This document shows, piece after piece, positions 16,870 to 24,627 of a DNA stretch of 64,000 bases. Position numbers and translations under genes: made by a program. The stretch is from an uncultured Lachnospiraceae bacterium. Its GTDB lineage: Bacteria > Bacillota > Clostridia > Lachnospirales > Lachnospiraceae. The stretch is from assembly GCA_910585715.1 (NCBI GenBank), contig CAJUEX010000009.1, positions 1 through 64,000 of the forward strand. Direction: 5' to 3'. Position 1 is the first letter of the stretch. Each line of letters starts with the position of its first letter. The notes under the pieces are model-generated. The model had not been told where the DNA came from and did not search any database. It saw only the letters and a list, made by a program, of their open reading frames with translations.

Positions 16870-17319
16870 ATGGAAAGGTATCGGAAATCACTTATAAAAA
16901 GAATCAGTGTGATGGCTGTGACAGGCAGTGGTCTTACTGTTATGTACCTGCTGCAAATACCGGAAAGACTTCGCCCCATGGAAAATATATATTTTTCAGA
17001 ATATATAAGAGGCTTTCAGGGAGGATTAATTTTAGTGCTTGATATTGTTTTTCTTTATCTGACTGTTCGGTATGGGATGACTTTAAAAAATGAGGAGCAG
17101 TTAAAAAAGCTGTATTATGCAGAGCATGATGAACGCCGGAAATTTATCAGGGAAAAAACCGGCGGAAGAGTATTAGAGGTTTGTGCGGCTGTTATATTGA
17201 TTGCAGGCATTATTGCAGCATACTTTAACGAGACGGTATTTTTCACCATGACAGGCTGCAGCGTGTTTTTGCTGCTTACAAGAAAAGTGCTTCGTCTTTA
17301 TTACAGGAACAAATTTTAA
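16870..17319 (+). CDS. Small membrane protein downstream of the regulator
   Basis: A 149-residue protein with about four membrane segments (near 13-32, 55-75, 100-118, 121-138) and a charged cytoplasmic loop between the second and third (NEEQLKKLYYAEHDERRKF). That loop and its placement after a small HTH gene match the DUF2178/DUF3796-like membrane proteins seen with such regulators. The function is unknown. Confidence 0.75.
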   Translation: MERYRKSLIKRISVMAVTGSGLTVMYLLQIPERLRPMENIYFSEYIRGFQGGLILVLDIVFLYLTVRYGMTLKNEEQLKKLYYAEHDERRKFIREKTGGRVLEVCAAVILIAGIIAAYFNETVFFTMTGCSVFLLLTRKVLRLYYRNKF

Positions 17320-17346
17320 AAAATGAAAAGAAAGGAATTGAAAAAT

Positions 17347-17580
17347 ATGAAGGATATGAATTGTAAAACAAACAGACCGCTGACTTTTGCAATATTAGGA
17401 AATACTTTATTGATGATACTGAATTTGATAGGCATAAGGGGAACAGAAATAGGAGAATATCTTATGGGAGGAGCGTTAAGCTTTACAGCTACGGCGCTTC
17501 TGATAGCGATTTGGAATAGGCATCATGAAACAACCGTCTCAGAATGGAAGAAAAGTCTCTTTGCAGGGCTAAAAAAATAA
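17347..17580 (+). CDS. Small two-segment membrane protein
   Basis: A 77-residue protein with two hydrophobic segments (PLTFAILGNTLLMILNLIG and LMGGALSFTATALLIAIW) and a short charged tail. ATG 17347 is favoured by AAAGGA ten bases before; ATG 17323 would add eight residues. It is the third gene of the regulator operon. No family is recognised. Confidence 0.65.
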   Translation: MKDMNCKTNRPLTFAILGNTLLMILNLIGIRGTEIGEYLMGGALSFTATALLIAIWNRHHETTVSEWKKSLFAGLKK

Positions 17581-17586
17581 GAAAAC

Positions 17587-17693
17587 AAAATATGGCTTTA
17601 AATGCCGCAGTAAAATTGCTCAGGCTGTCATAGTCCACAGTCTGGGTAATTTCTGTTATGGTCTTATGGGTGGCATATTTTTGACGCCTGCTC
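17587..17693 (-). pseudogene. Remnant of an AraC-type regulator C-terminus
   Basis: Minus-strand reading gives about 34 residues with TITEITQTVDYDSLSNFTAAF, the second helix-turn-helix of AraC-family regulators (ITEIA..VGYDSLSNFTRAFK). An in-frame stop lies just upstream and no other part of the gene is found nearby, so this is a decayed relic. Confidence 0.6.
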
Positions 17694-17816
17694 TATGGGT
17701 CCCGGTACGCAATCGGACATAACAAAAATAATGGATTTTTGACATCTTTGATTGGTAGAAGCTTAAGCAACTTTTCATTACAATTTTCATAAGAATTATG
17801 AAAAAGGAGGTTCTTT

Positions 17817-18878
17817 ATGAAAAGGATTATGAAAATTGTTGGTATTGTTCTTCTGGTTGTGATTGTTTTAGCGGTTGTGGCTTTTATCATTTTTTGCTAT
17901 CATAATATACATTGGTATGATAAGTATGAAAAAGCGCTTCGTGATGTAAATGCTGATGAATTGCAGGTTACGCTCCCTTCCGGAAATGTGATAAACTACG
18001 GGGAAGTGAAAAATGACAAGCCTGCGCTCCTGCTTATTCATGGACAAATGAGCATATGGGAAGATTACGCAACAGTTATGCCCCAACTGAGTAAAAACTG
18101 GCATATTTACGCAGTGGATGTGTACGGTCACGGAGAATCCACCCATGAGGAGGAGTTGTATTATCTTGATGTAAACGGTGACGACCTCATCTGGTTTATC
18201 GACAATGTGATTGGTGAGCCGACGGTTGTAGCCGGGCACTCCAACGGGGCAATTACCGCGGCATACATTGCGGCATATGGCGGTGAAAACATTGCAGGTG
18301 CGGTACTGGAAGACCCGCCGGTATTTTCTACGGAGGGAGAAGGCTGGGAAGAGAGCTTTGCATATCTGGACACCTATAAGGTACTTCATGATTACAATCA
18401 GTCCGACAAATCGGAGTGTTGGGAAGCATACTATTTAAGCCACTGCTACTGGGGACAGCTTTTTATGAAGGACTCCATGCCGGGTATTGCAAGATATGCG
18501 GAAAAATATCATAAAAAGCATCCGGATGAATCGGTGAAAATTGCTTTTCTTCCATCCTCCATCTGGTCCGTATTTGAATATGCAAAGAAATATGATTTTG
18601 CCTATGGTGAAAAGTTTTATGATTTGAGTTGGAATCATGGGCTGTCCCATGAGGAGATTCTTTCCGGTATTGAAGTTCCCTGTGTCTATATTCATGCAAA
18701 GGAAATGGTTCATGAGAACGGAACATTTCTTTGTGCGGCGTCCCGTGCCCAGGCAGAACGTGCAGCAGCTTATATAGGGGATAACTGCCGCCTGATTGAG
18801 ACTGACAATAGTAACCATGTAATTCATGCGGTTCACAGTGATTTTTATGTAGAAGCGGTAAATTCTATGCAGGAATGA
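17817..18878 (+). CDS. Membrane-anchored alpha/beta hydrolase
   Basis: A 353-residue protein. An uncleaved N-terminal anchor (about residues 5-28) precedes an alpha/beta-hydrolase fold: oxyanion-type motif LLLIHGQMS, nucleophile elbow GHSNG with Ser142, and catalytic His in SNHVIHAV near the end. The acid is probably in the strand ending VYIHAKE or nearby. It should act at the outer membrane face on an ester or amide whose identity cannot be read. An AAGGAGG site precedes the ATG. The next gene, an HTH-AbrB regulator, begins 9 bases later and may control it. Confidence 0.88.
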   Translation: MKRIMKIVGIVLLVVIVLAVVAFIIFCYHNIHWYDKYEKALRDVNADELQVTLPSGNVINYGEVKNDKPALLLIHGQMSIWEDYATVMPQLSKNWHIYAVDVYGHGESTHEEELYYLDVNGDDLIWFIDNVIGEPTVVAGHSNGAITAAYIAAYGGENIAGAVLEDPPVFSTEGEGWEESFAYLDTYKVLHDYNQSDKSECWEAYYLSHCYWGQLFMKDSMPGIARYAEKYHKKHPDESVKIAFLPSSIWSVFEYAKKYDFAYGEKFYDLSWNHGLSHEEILSGIEVPCVYIHAKEMVHENGTFLCAASRAQAERAAAYIGDNCRLIETDNSNHVIHAVHSDFYVEAVNSMQE

Positions 18879-18887
18879 GGAAATACG

Positions 18888-19328
18888 ATGTTAAAAGATA
18901 ATTTGATTATGCTGCGGAATATCAATGGATTTTCACAGGAGGAGATAGCTGAAAAGATTGAGATTTCCCGTCAGGCTTACGCAAAGTGGGAAAGCGGCGC
19001 TACCATACCGGACATTGAGAAATGCAAACGACTTGCTGATGTTTACGGAGTCAGCATCGATAGTCTTGTGAAAACGGAAACAATAGACGGTGCAGGGACT
19101 ATTCCCCCCGCACCCAAAGGGAAAAATATATGGGGCTCTGTCACAATCAACGAGCGGGGACAGCTTGTCATTCCGAAGGCTGTTCGTGTGAAGTTTGGTC
19201 TTACCGGAGGGCAAAGATTAATTGTTTTCAGCGATGACAAAGAAGGCATTGCTCTTGTTCCTGCTGAAATATTTGAAGCGAGAATGAAGGATGTAATCGG
19301 ATATGCTTCAGCAAAATCAGAAGAATAA
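18888..19328 (+). CDS. Cro/C1 HTH fused to an AbrB-like swapped-hairpin domain
   Basis: A 146-residue protein. Residues 1-62 are a Cro/C1 helix-turn-helix (FSQEEIAEKIEISRQAYAKWESG). Residues about 82-130 are a SpoVT/AbrB domain (GSVTINERGQLVIPKAVRVKFGL). Two DNA-binding modules in one short protein is a known Clostridia arrangement. It is co-transcribed with the hydrolase gene and followed by a strong hairpin. Confidence 0.92.
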   Translation: MLKDNLIMLRNINGFSQEEIAEKIEISRQAYAKWESGATIPDIEKCKRLADVYGVSIDSLVKTETIDGAGTIPPAPKGKNIWGSVTINERGQLVIPKAVRVKFGLTGGQRLIVFSDDKEGIALVPAEIFEARMKDVIGYASAKSEE

Positions 19329-19353
19329 GATGTTTCACTTTTTTAAGACAAAT

Positions 19354-19390
19354 CAAGCCCCCTCACTGCCGTCAGAAGCGTGAGGGGGCT
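19354..19390 (+). terminator. Terminator after the HTH-AbrB gene
   Basis: AAGCCCCCTCAC at 19354-19365 pairs perfectly with GTGAGGGGGCTT at 19379-19390 over a 13-base loop. The T-run is poor, but the stem is strong and lies 26 bases after the stop codon. Confidence 0.75.
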
Positions 19391-19491
19391 TGGCGCTTTG
19401 TTTACAGTATTTCAGGGTTTACGAATAGAGAATAGCTATGTTTAAATTTTTCGCTAATGGGATTGTACTATGTTTTAATATCGCTGAAAAC

Positions 19492-19520
19492 TTTACTCTT
19501 GTTAGCATTTATTGTATAAT
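19492..19520 (+). promoter_or_regulatory. Promoter of the Cys/His-repeat protein gene
   Basis: TTTACT (19492-19497) and TATAAT (19515-19520) with a 17-base spacer, 86 bases before the start codon. Confidence 0.6.
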
Positions 19521-19605
19521 GCATGTAAAAAGAAATATATTTTTGCAGCTGTGGTTATAGCATATATGAAAAGTGATTAACAGGAAAAATGGAGGGAAAT
19601 GGAGA

Positions 19606-19980
19606 ATGAAGATTAAACTGTTATCAGCCCTTTTGGCAGTGGTTATTTGTTTGTCAGCAACAGGTTTTATGGTTAATGGTGGAAATGGAACCGGTTATTG
19701 TGATATAAGCGGTTGCACGATAGAAGGAGAACATACACACAATACCTGTAAAGTATCAGGTTGCGCGATAGAAGGAGAACATACGCACAATACCTGTAAA
19801 GTATCAGGGTGCACGATAGAAGGAGAGCATACGCACAATACCTGTAAAGTAGAGGGATGTACCATAGAAGGAGAACACATGCACGATGATTGCAGTCCAC
19901 AAAGCAGCCAAGAGGGGCAGCAGAACCATGGACATTCTAATGGACATCATGGTTCCGGAAACAAAGGCAGGCATCATTAA
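19606..19980 (+). CDS. Exported Cys/His-repeat protein, probable metal binder
   Basis: A 124-residue product; ATG 19606 has GGAG in front and starts a signal peptide (KIKLLSALLAVVICLSATGF). The mature part has four copies of a 16-residue unit C-x4-C-x5-H-x-H-x2 (for example CKVSGCTIEGEHTHNT), then a His-rich tail (GHSNGHHGSGNKGRHH). The regular Cys and His spacing suggests binding of zinc, copper or another soft metal outside the cell. It stands alone between its own promoter and a terminator. I do not recognise a named family; the binding role is inferred from residue pattern. Confidence 0.8.
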   Translation: MKIKLLSALLAVVICLSATGFMVNGGNGTGYCDISGCTIEGEHTHNTCKVSGCAIEGEHTHNTCKVSGCTIEGEHTHNTCKVEGCTIEGEHMHDDCSPQSSQEGQQNHGHSNGHHGSGNKGRHH

Positions 19981-20054
19981 GAAAATCATAAATCCTGATT
20001 TTACAGTGCATGAAACAGGTAATGATAAATAAGACTTGTGTATATAAAAAGCGT

Positions 20055-20090
20055 AAAGCGGCATTTACATTTTGCAGATGCCGCTTTTTT
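20055..20090 (+). terminator. Rho-independent terminator
   Basis: AAAGCGGCAT pairs with ATGCCGCTTT over a 13-base loop, followed by a run of T residues. It lies 75 bases after the Cys/His-repeat gene. Confidence 0.88.
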
Positions 20091-20121
20091 GGTGCAAAGG
20101 GTCAGAAAAGCTGCTTGATTC

Positions 20122-20151
20122 TTGACAAAAAATCCCCCCATTTATTATACT
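20122..20151 (+). promoter_or_regulatory. Promoter of the ABC-F gene
   Basis: A consensus TTGACA (20122-20127) and TATACT (20146-20151) with an 18-base spacer, 38 bases before the start codon. Confidence 0.7.
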
Positions 20152-20189
20152 TATGAATACACGAATACAAAAGGAAAACAGGAGCAATT

Positions 20190-21746
20190 ATGAGCATATT
20201 AAACGTAGAAAACCTATCCCACGGCTTTGGAGACAGGGCCATTTTTCAGGACGTGTCCTTCCGCCTGCTGAAAGGAGAGCACATCGGATTAGTAGGCGCT
20301 AACGGCGAAGGAAAATCCACCTTTTTAAATATTGTAACCGGGAAGCTTATGCCCGACGAAGGAAAAGTGGAATGGGCAAAAAATGTCCGGACAGGTTATC
20401 TGGACCAGCATGCGGCGCTGGAAAAAGGCATGTCCGTCAGGGATGTGCTAAACAGCGCCTTTGCATACTTATTTGAACTGGAAGCAAGAATGAATCAGGT
20501 TTGTGATGAAATGGGAAGCGCTTCGGAAGAGGAGCTGGAAAGCCTTATGGAAGAGCTGGCAGTGATTCAGGATACTCTGACCTTACATGATTTTTATATC
20601 ATTGATGCAAAGGTGGAAGAAGTGGGACAGGCTCTTGGTCTGGACAGCATTGGTCTTGATAAAGATGTGACGGAGTTAAGCGGCGGACAGCGCACGAAGG
20701 TGTTGTTAGGAAAACTGCTGCTGGAAAAGCCGGATATACTGCTTTTGGATGAGCCTACTAATTATCTGGATGAGCAGCATATTGCATGGCTGAAAAGATA
20801 TCTTCAGGAATATGAGAATGCCTTTATTCTCATATCCCATGATATTCCCTTTTTAAACAGTGTCATCAATCTGATATATCATATGGAAAATCAGGAGCTG
20901 AACCGTTACGTGGGAGATTATGATAAATTTCAGGAAGTGTATGCCATGAAAAAATCCCAGCAGGAAGCGGCCTATAAGAGACAGCAGCAGGAAATCAAGG
21001 ATTTGGAGGACTTTGTGGCAAGAAATAAGGCAAGGGTATCCACCAGAAACATGGCAATGTCCAGACAGAAAAAGCTGGACAAAATGGAAAGGATAGAAAA
21101 GGCCTACGAAAAGCCAAAGCCTGAATTTCATTTTAAGGAAGCAAGGCTTCCAGGAAAATGTCTGTTTGAAACACAGGATTTGATTATTGGATATGAAGAA
21201 CCTTTAAGCCGGGAATTGAATCTTCGTATGGAGCGGGGAGAAAAAATTGCTTTAATCGGCGCCAACGGAATCGGAAAGACTACCCTGCTTAAAAGCATTT
21301 TGGGGCTGCAGCCGCCTTTAGCGGGAAAAGCACAGCTGGGGGATTATTTGGAAATCGGTTATTTTGAGCAGGAAGGAGATTATACAAATAAGACCACCTG
21401 TATCGAGGAAATATGGAAGGAATATCCTTCCTTTTCCCAGTATGAGGTTCGTTCTGCACTTGCAAAATGCGGGCTTACCACAAAGCATATTGAAAGTCAG
21501 GTAAGGGTGCTTAGCGGCGGCGAGCAGGCAAAGGTCAGATTATGTAAGCTGATTAACCGGGAGACCAATCTTCTTCTCTTGGATGAGCCTACCAATCATT
21601 TGGACCAGGATGCCAAGGATGAGTTGAAACGGGCATTGCAGGAGTATAAAGGAAGCATTCTGCTCATCTGTCATGAACCGGAGTTTTATCAGGATGTGGT
21701 GACGGATGTATGGGACTGCAGCATGTGGACAACGAAAATCCTATAG
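20190..21746 (+). CDS. ABC-F family ATPase (translation factor or ribosome protection)
   Basis: A 518-residue soluble protein with two ABC modules and no membrane segments. Module 1: Walker A GANGEGKS, signature LSGGQRTK, Walker B LLLDEPTNYLD. Module 2: GANGIGKT, LSGGEQAK, LLLDEPTNHLD. Between them is a basic helical linker (about residues 250-310) that in ABC-F proteins reaches the ribosomal peptidyl-transferase region. Members either assist translation or dislodge antibiotics. Which of these applies cannot be decided from sequence alone. It has its own promoter and no leader-peptide attenuator is obvious. Confidence 0.93.
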   Translation: MSILNVENLSHGFGDRAIFQDVSFRLLKGEHIGLVGANGEGKSTFLNIVTGKLMPDEGKVEWAKNVRTGYLDQHAALEKGMSVRDVLNSAFAYLFELEARMNQVCDEMGSASEEELESLMEELAVIQDTLTLHDFYIIDAKVEEVGQALGLDSIGLDKDVTELSGGQRTKVLLGKLLLEKPDILLLDEPTNYLDEQHIAWLKRYLQEYENAFILISHDIPFLNSVINLIYHMENQELNRYVGDYDKFQEVYAMKKSQQEAAYKRQQQEIKDLEDFVARNKARVSTRNMAMSRQKKLDKMERIEKAYEKPKPEFHFKEARLPGKCLFETQDLIIGYEEPLSRELNLRMERGEKIALIGANGIGKTTLLKSILGLQPPLAGKAQLGDYLEIGYFEQEGDYTNKTTCIEEIWKEYPSFSQYEVRSALAKCGLTTKHIESQVRVLSGGEQAKVRLCKLINRETNLLLLDEPTNHLDQDAKDELKRALQEYKGSILLICHEPEFYQDVVTDVWDCSMWTTKIL

Positions 21747-21753
21747 AAATGAC

Positions 21754-21783
21754 TTGTATTTTTCCCATGAAATGGATTATAAT
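21754..21783 (+). promoter_or_regulatory. Promoter of the exonuclease III gene
   Basis: TTGTAT (21754-21759) and TATAAT (21778-21783), 18 bases apart. A short hairpin with arms GTAAAAC/GTTTTAC (about 21809-21827) follows in the leader. Confidence 0.6.
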
Positions 21784-21877
21784 ACAATATGGAAAGCAAA
21801 GAAGCTTTGTAAAACTTCAGGTTTTACAGAGCCTTTTGTTTGTGTGTTGAAAACAGGTGATTGTGAGGGAGAAGAAA

Positions 21878-22636
21878 ATGAAATGTATATCGTGGAACGT
21901 AAACGGTCTCAGAGCCTGCGTGGAAAAGGGATTTTTAGAAGCGTTAAAGGCTTTGGACGGGGATATTTTCTGCGTACAGGAAACCAAACTGCAGCAGGGA
22001 CAGATTGATTTAAAGCCGGACGGCTATTATCAATATTGGAATTATGCCGAGAAGAAGGGATATTCCGGAACGGCAGTCTTTACGAAAAAAGAGCCGCTGT
22101 CCGTATCAATGGGTATAGGAAAAGAAGAGCATGACAAGGAAGGAAGAGTCATTACACTGGAGTATGAGTCTTTTTATTTTGTAACAGTGTATACCCCGAA
22201 TTCGGGAGAAGGATTAAAACGGCTGGATTACCGTATGCTTTGGGAGGAGGAGTTCCTTGCTTATGTAAAGGGGCTGGAAGAAAAAAAGCCGGTTATTATA
22301 TGCGGTGATTTAAATGTGGCCCACAGGGAGATAGATTTGAAAAATCCCAAAACCAACCGGAAAAATGCCGGATTTACAGATGAAGAGAGGGAAAAGTTTA
22401 CAAAACTCTTAGAGGCAGGGTTCATTGATACATTTCGATATTTTTATCCAAAGCTGGAGGGAGCATATTCCTGGTGGTCCTACCGTTTTCAGGCAAGGGC
22501 AAAAAATGCCGGATGGAGAATCGACTATTTTCTTGTGTCGGAATGCTTAAAGGACAGGCTTAAGGACGGAAAAATCCATAGCGACATATTTGGTTCCGAC
22601 CATTGTCCGGTGGAGCTTTTACTGGATATGGAATGA
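21878..22636 (+). CDS. exoA: Exodeoxyribonuclease III (AP endonuclease)
   Basis: A 252-residue protein from ATG 21878 with GAGGGAG in front (GTG 21857 would lengthen it and lacks a site). All family motifs are visible: ISWNVNGLRA, QETKLQ, GDLNVAHREIDL, AGWRIDYFL and GSDHCPV. It cleaves DNA at abasic sites and removes 3' blocks during base excision repair in the cytosol; metal and catalytic residues (Asn, Glu, Asp, His) are all present. Length is normal. Confidence 0.96.
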   Translation: MKCISWNVNGLRACVEKGFLEALKALDGDIFCVQETKLQQGQIDLKPDGYYQYWNYAEKKGYSGTAVFTKKEPLSVSMGIGKEEHDKEGRVITLEYESFYFVTVYTPNSGEGLKRLDYRMLWEEEFLAYVKGLEEKKPVIICGDLNVAHREIDLKNPKTNRKNAGFTDEEREKFTKLLEAGFIDTFRYFYPKLEGAYSWWSYRFQARAKNAGWRIDYFLVSECLKDRLKDGKIHSDIFGSDHCPVELLLDME

Positions 22637-22705
22637 TAGACGGTTGATTAGTACTTTTAAGATTGTTTCAGTAATAGAATAGATAATATAGAGGAGATGA
22701 AACCA

Positions 22706-23698
22706 TTGAAAAAGGGAAAATATTCCAGTATACTTGCGGGGGTCTTTTCCATTATATTAGTATTGGGAGCATTGATAGCCGGCTGGCGGGAGACAGAAAC
22801 TGTAACAGGGCAGACAGCAGGAGAGAACACTCAAAGGGCAATGTGGGATTCGTCTGCTGAAGCGGGAATCAATGTGCCGGAAACAGCAGATGGGCATATG
22901 GAAGTCCATTTTCTGGATGTGGGGCAGGCAGACTGCATTCTCATAAGCTGTGACGGCTGTCATATGCTGGTGGATGCAGGCAACAATCAGGACGGTGAAA
23001 AAATTACCTGCTATTTAAAGGAGCGGGGGATTTCCGAGCTTGATTATGTGATAGGCACCCATCCTCATGCGGACCATATTGGAGGGCTGGATACCGTGAT
23101 TGATAATTTCGGGATTAAAACGCTGTTTATGCCCCGGAAGGTACATACGACGGCTACATTTGAAGATGTGATAGCTGCAATTGAAAAGCATGATTTATCC
23201 ATTACGGCACCTAAGCCGGGAGATACCTATCCCTTGGGAAGCGCTTCTTTTACCATATTGGCGCCGGTGAAGGAGGATTATGGTGAAGAACTGAATAACT
23301 GGTCTGTGGGCATCAAGCTGGTCCATGGCTCCAATTCCGTTGTGATGTGCGGCGATGCGGAAGAAGAGGCGGAGGAAGATATTTGCGGCAGCGGTCTGGA
23401 TATTTCAGCTGATGTGTTAAAGCTTGGCCATCATGGAAGCAGAACTGCCACAGGAGAATTATTTTTAAAGACAGTAAACCCCAAATATGCTATTATATCA
23501 TGTGGGGGAGGAAACGATTATGGACATCCTCATGAGGAAACTCTTAATAAGCTGTCGGAAGCCGGTATTTTAGCGTTTCGCACAGATACTCAGGGCACTA
23601 TCGTACTGAAAAGCGACGGGAAAAGCTTACAGTTCAATGTGGAGCCGGATAAATGCCGCCTGTCAGGAGATAGTCTTTCGTACATAGGAAAAAGATGA
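22706..23698 (+). CDS. ComEC-like metallo-beta-lactamase-fold hydrolase, membrane anchored
   Basis: A 330-residue protein from TTG 22706, which has GAGGAG nine bases before it; ATG 22697 touches the ribosome site and is unlikely. An N-terminal anchor (about residues 7-26) is followed by a metallo-beta-lactamase fold: FLDVGQADCILI, the metal site THPHADHIGG, MCGDAEEEAE and LGHHGS. This is the stand-alone ComEC/Rec2-type hydrolase found outside the cell in Clostridia, thought to be a nuclease or phosphodiesterase. The DUF3006 gene next to it is a usual companion. Confidence 0.9.
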   Translation: MKKGKYSSILAGVFSIILVLGALIAGWRETETVTGQTAGENTQRAMWDSSAEAGINVPETADGHMEVHFLDVGQADCILISCDGCHMLVDAGNNQDGEKITCYLKERGISELDYVIGTHPHADHIGGLDTVIDNFGIKTLFMPRKVHTTATFEDVIAAIEKHDLSITAPKPGDTYPLGSASFTILAPVKEDYGEELNNWSVGIKLVHGSNSVVMCGDAEEEAEEDICGSGLDISADVLKLGHHGSRTATGELFLKTVNPKYAIISCGGGNDYGHPHEETLNKLSEAGILAFRTDTQGTIVLKSDGKSLQFNVEPDKCRLSGDSLSYIGKR

Positions 23699-23732
23699 AA
23701 AGTTGTTAGTTTTTTTGAAGGGAGAAAGAAAC

Positions 23733-23945
23733 ATGTTAGTGGTTGATCGATTTGAAGAAAATATAGCAGTTTGTGAACAGGAGGATAAAACCATTGTAAA
23801 AATTCCAAAATACAAGCTGCCCCTGCAGACTAAGGAAGGAGATTTCATTAAGCTGGATGAAAAAGGCGTTTATGTAATTGCCACAGAAAAAACGGAAGAA
23901 AAGAAGCAGGAAATTCATGAAAGATTTCATAAGTTGTTTAAATAA
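23733..23945 (+). CDS. DUF3006 protein
   Basis: A 70-residue protein from ATG 23733 with GGGAG in front. The pattern VVDRFEENIAVCEQEDKTIVKIPKYKLP with a Lys/Glu-rich end is typical of DUF3006, small beta-rich proteins usually encoded beside ComEC-like hydrolases. The function is unknown; a regulatory or chaperone role toward the hydrolase is inferred from constant neighbourhood. Confidence 0.9.
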   Translation: MLVVDRFEENIAVCEQEDKTIVKIPKYKLPLQTKEGDFIKLDEKGVYVIATEKTEEKKQEIHERFHKLFK

Positions 23946-23985
23946 GGAAGCAGATTTTTCCAAATACATGAATATTTTATATATC

Positions 23986-24032
23986 AAAATGCTCATACTT
24001 AGGATATAAAGGTCCGGGTATGAGCATTTTTT
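23986..24032 (+). terminator. Rho-independent terminator
   Basis: AAAATGCTCATAC pairs with GTATGAGCATTTT over a 19-base loop and is followed by T residues. It closes the hydrolase/DUF3006 operon. Confidence 0.88.
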
Positions 24033-24086
24033 ATGTGCTTGTTCTATTAGAAAGAGTTTGATAATCCGGCGGAAAAGGAGAAAAGG

Positions 24087-24626
24087 ATGGAAGCATTAAA
24101 AGGAAGCAAAACAGAAAAAAATTTAATGGAAGCCTTTGCAGGGGAGTCCATGGCAAGAAACCAGTATTGCTATTTTGCAAAAAGGGCAAGAAAAGACGGC
24201 TATCACCAGATTGCCAATCTGTTTGAAGAAACAGCAGCAAATGAAAAGGCACATGCAAAGCTGTGGTTCAAGCTGTTACATGACGGCATCGGTCCTACAG
24301 AGGTGAATCTGGCGGAGGCGGCAAAGGGAGAACATTACGAATGGAGTGATATGTACCCCAGATTTGCCAAAGAAGCAAGAGAGGAAGGCTTTGAAGCCAT
24401 TGCAAGAATGTTTGACAGGGTGGCGGAAATCGAAAAGGCTCATGAGGAGCGGTATTTAAAGCTTTTGAAAAATGTAGAAGGGGGCCTTGTATTTACCAAA
24501 GAAGGGGATGCTATCTGGCAGTGTATAAACTGCGGACATCTGGTAATAGGAAAAGAGGCTCCGGAGGTATGTCCTGTATGCGCCCATACGCAGGCATATT
24601 TCCAAGTGAAAGCGGAGAATTATTGA
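24087..24626 (+). CDS. rbr: Rubrerythrin
   Basis: A 179-residue protein. Residues 1-140 are a four-helix bundle with di-iron ligands (ESMARNQY, EETAANEKAHAKL, EEGFEAIARMF, EIEKAHEERY). Residues about 145-175 are a rubredoxin-like iron site (CINCGHLV ... CPVCAHTQAYF). Rubrerythrin reduces hydrogen peroxide with electrons from rubredoxin or other carriers in the cytosol of anaerobes. It is followed after one base by a PFOR gene, and a rubredoxin gene lies after that, so electron supply and peroxide removal are encoded together. Confidence 0.96.
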   Translation: MEALKGSKTEKNLMEAFAGESMARNQYCYFAKRARKDGYHQIANLFEETAANEKAHAKLWFKLLHDGIGPTEVNLAEAAKGEHYEWSDMYPRFAKEAREEGFEAIARMFDRVAEIEKAHEERYLKLLKNVEGGLVFTKEGDAIWQCINCGHLVIGKEAPEVCPVCAHTQAYFQVKAENY

Positions 24627-24627
24627 T

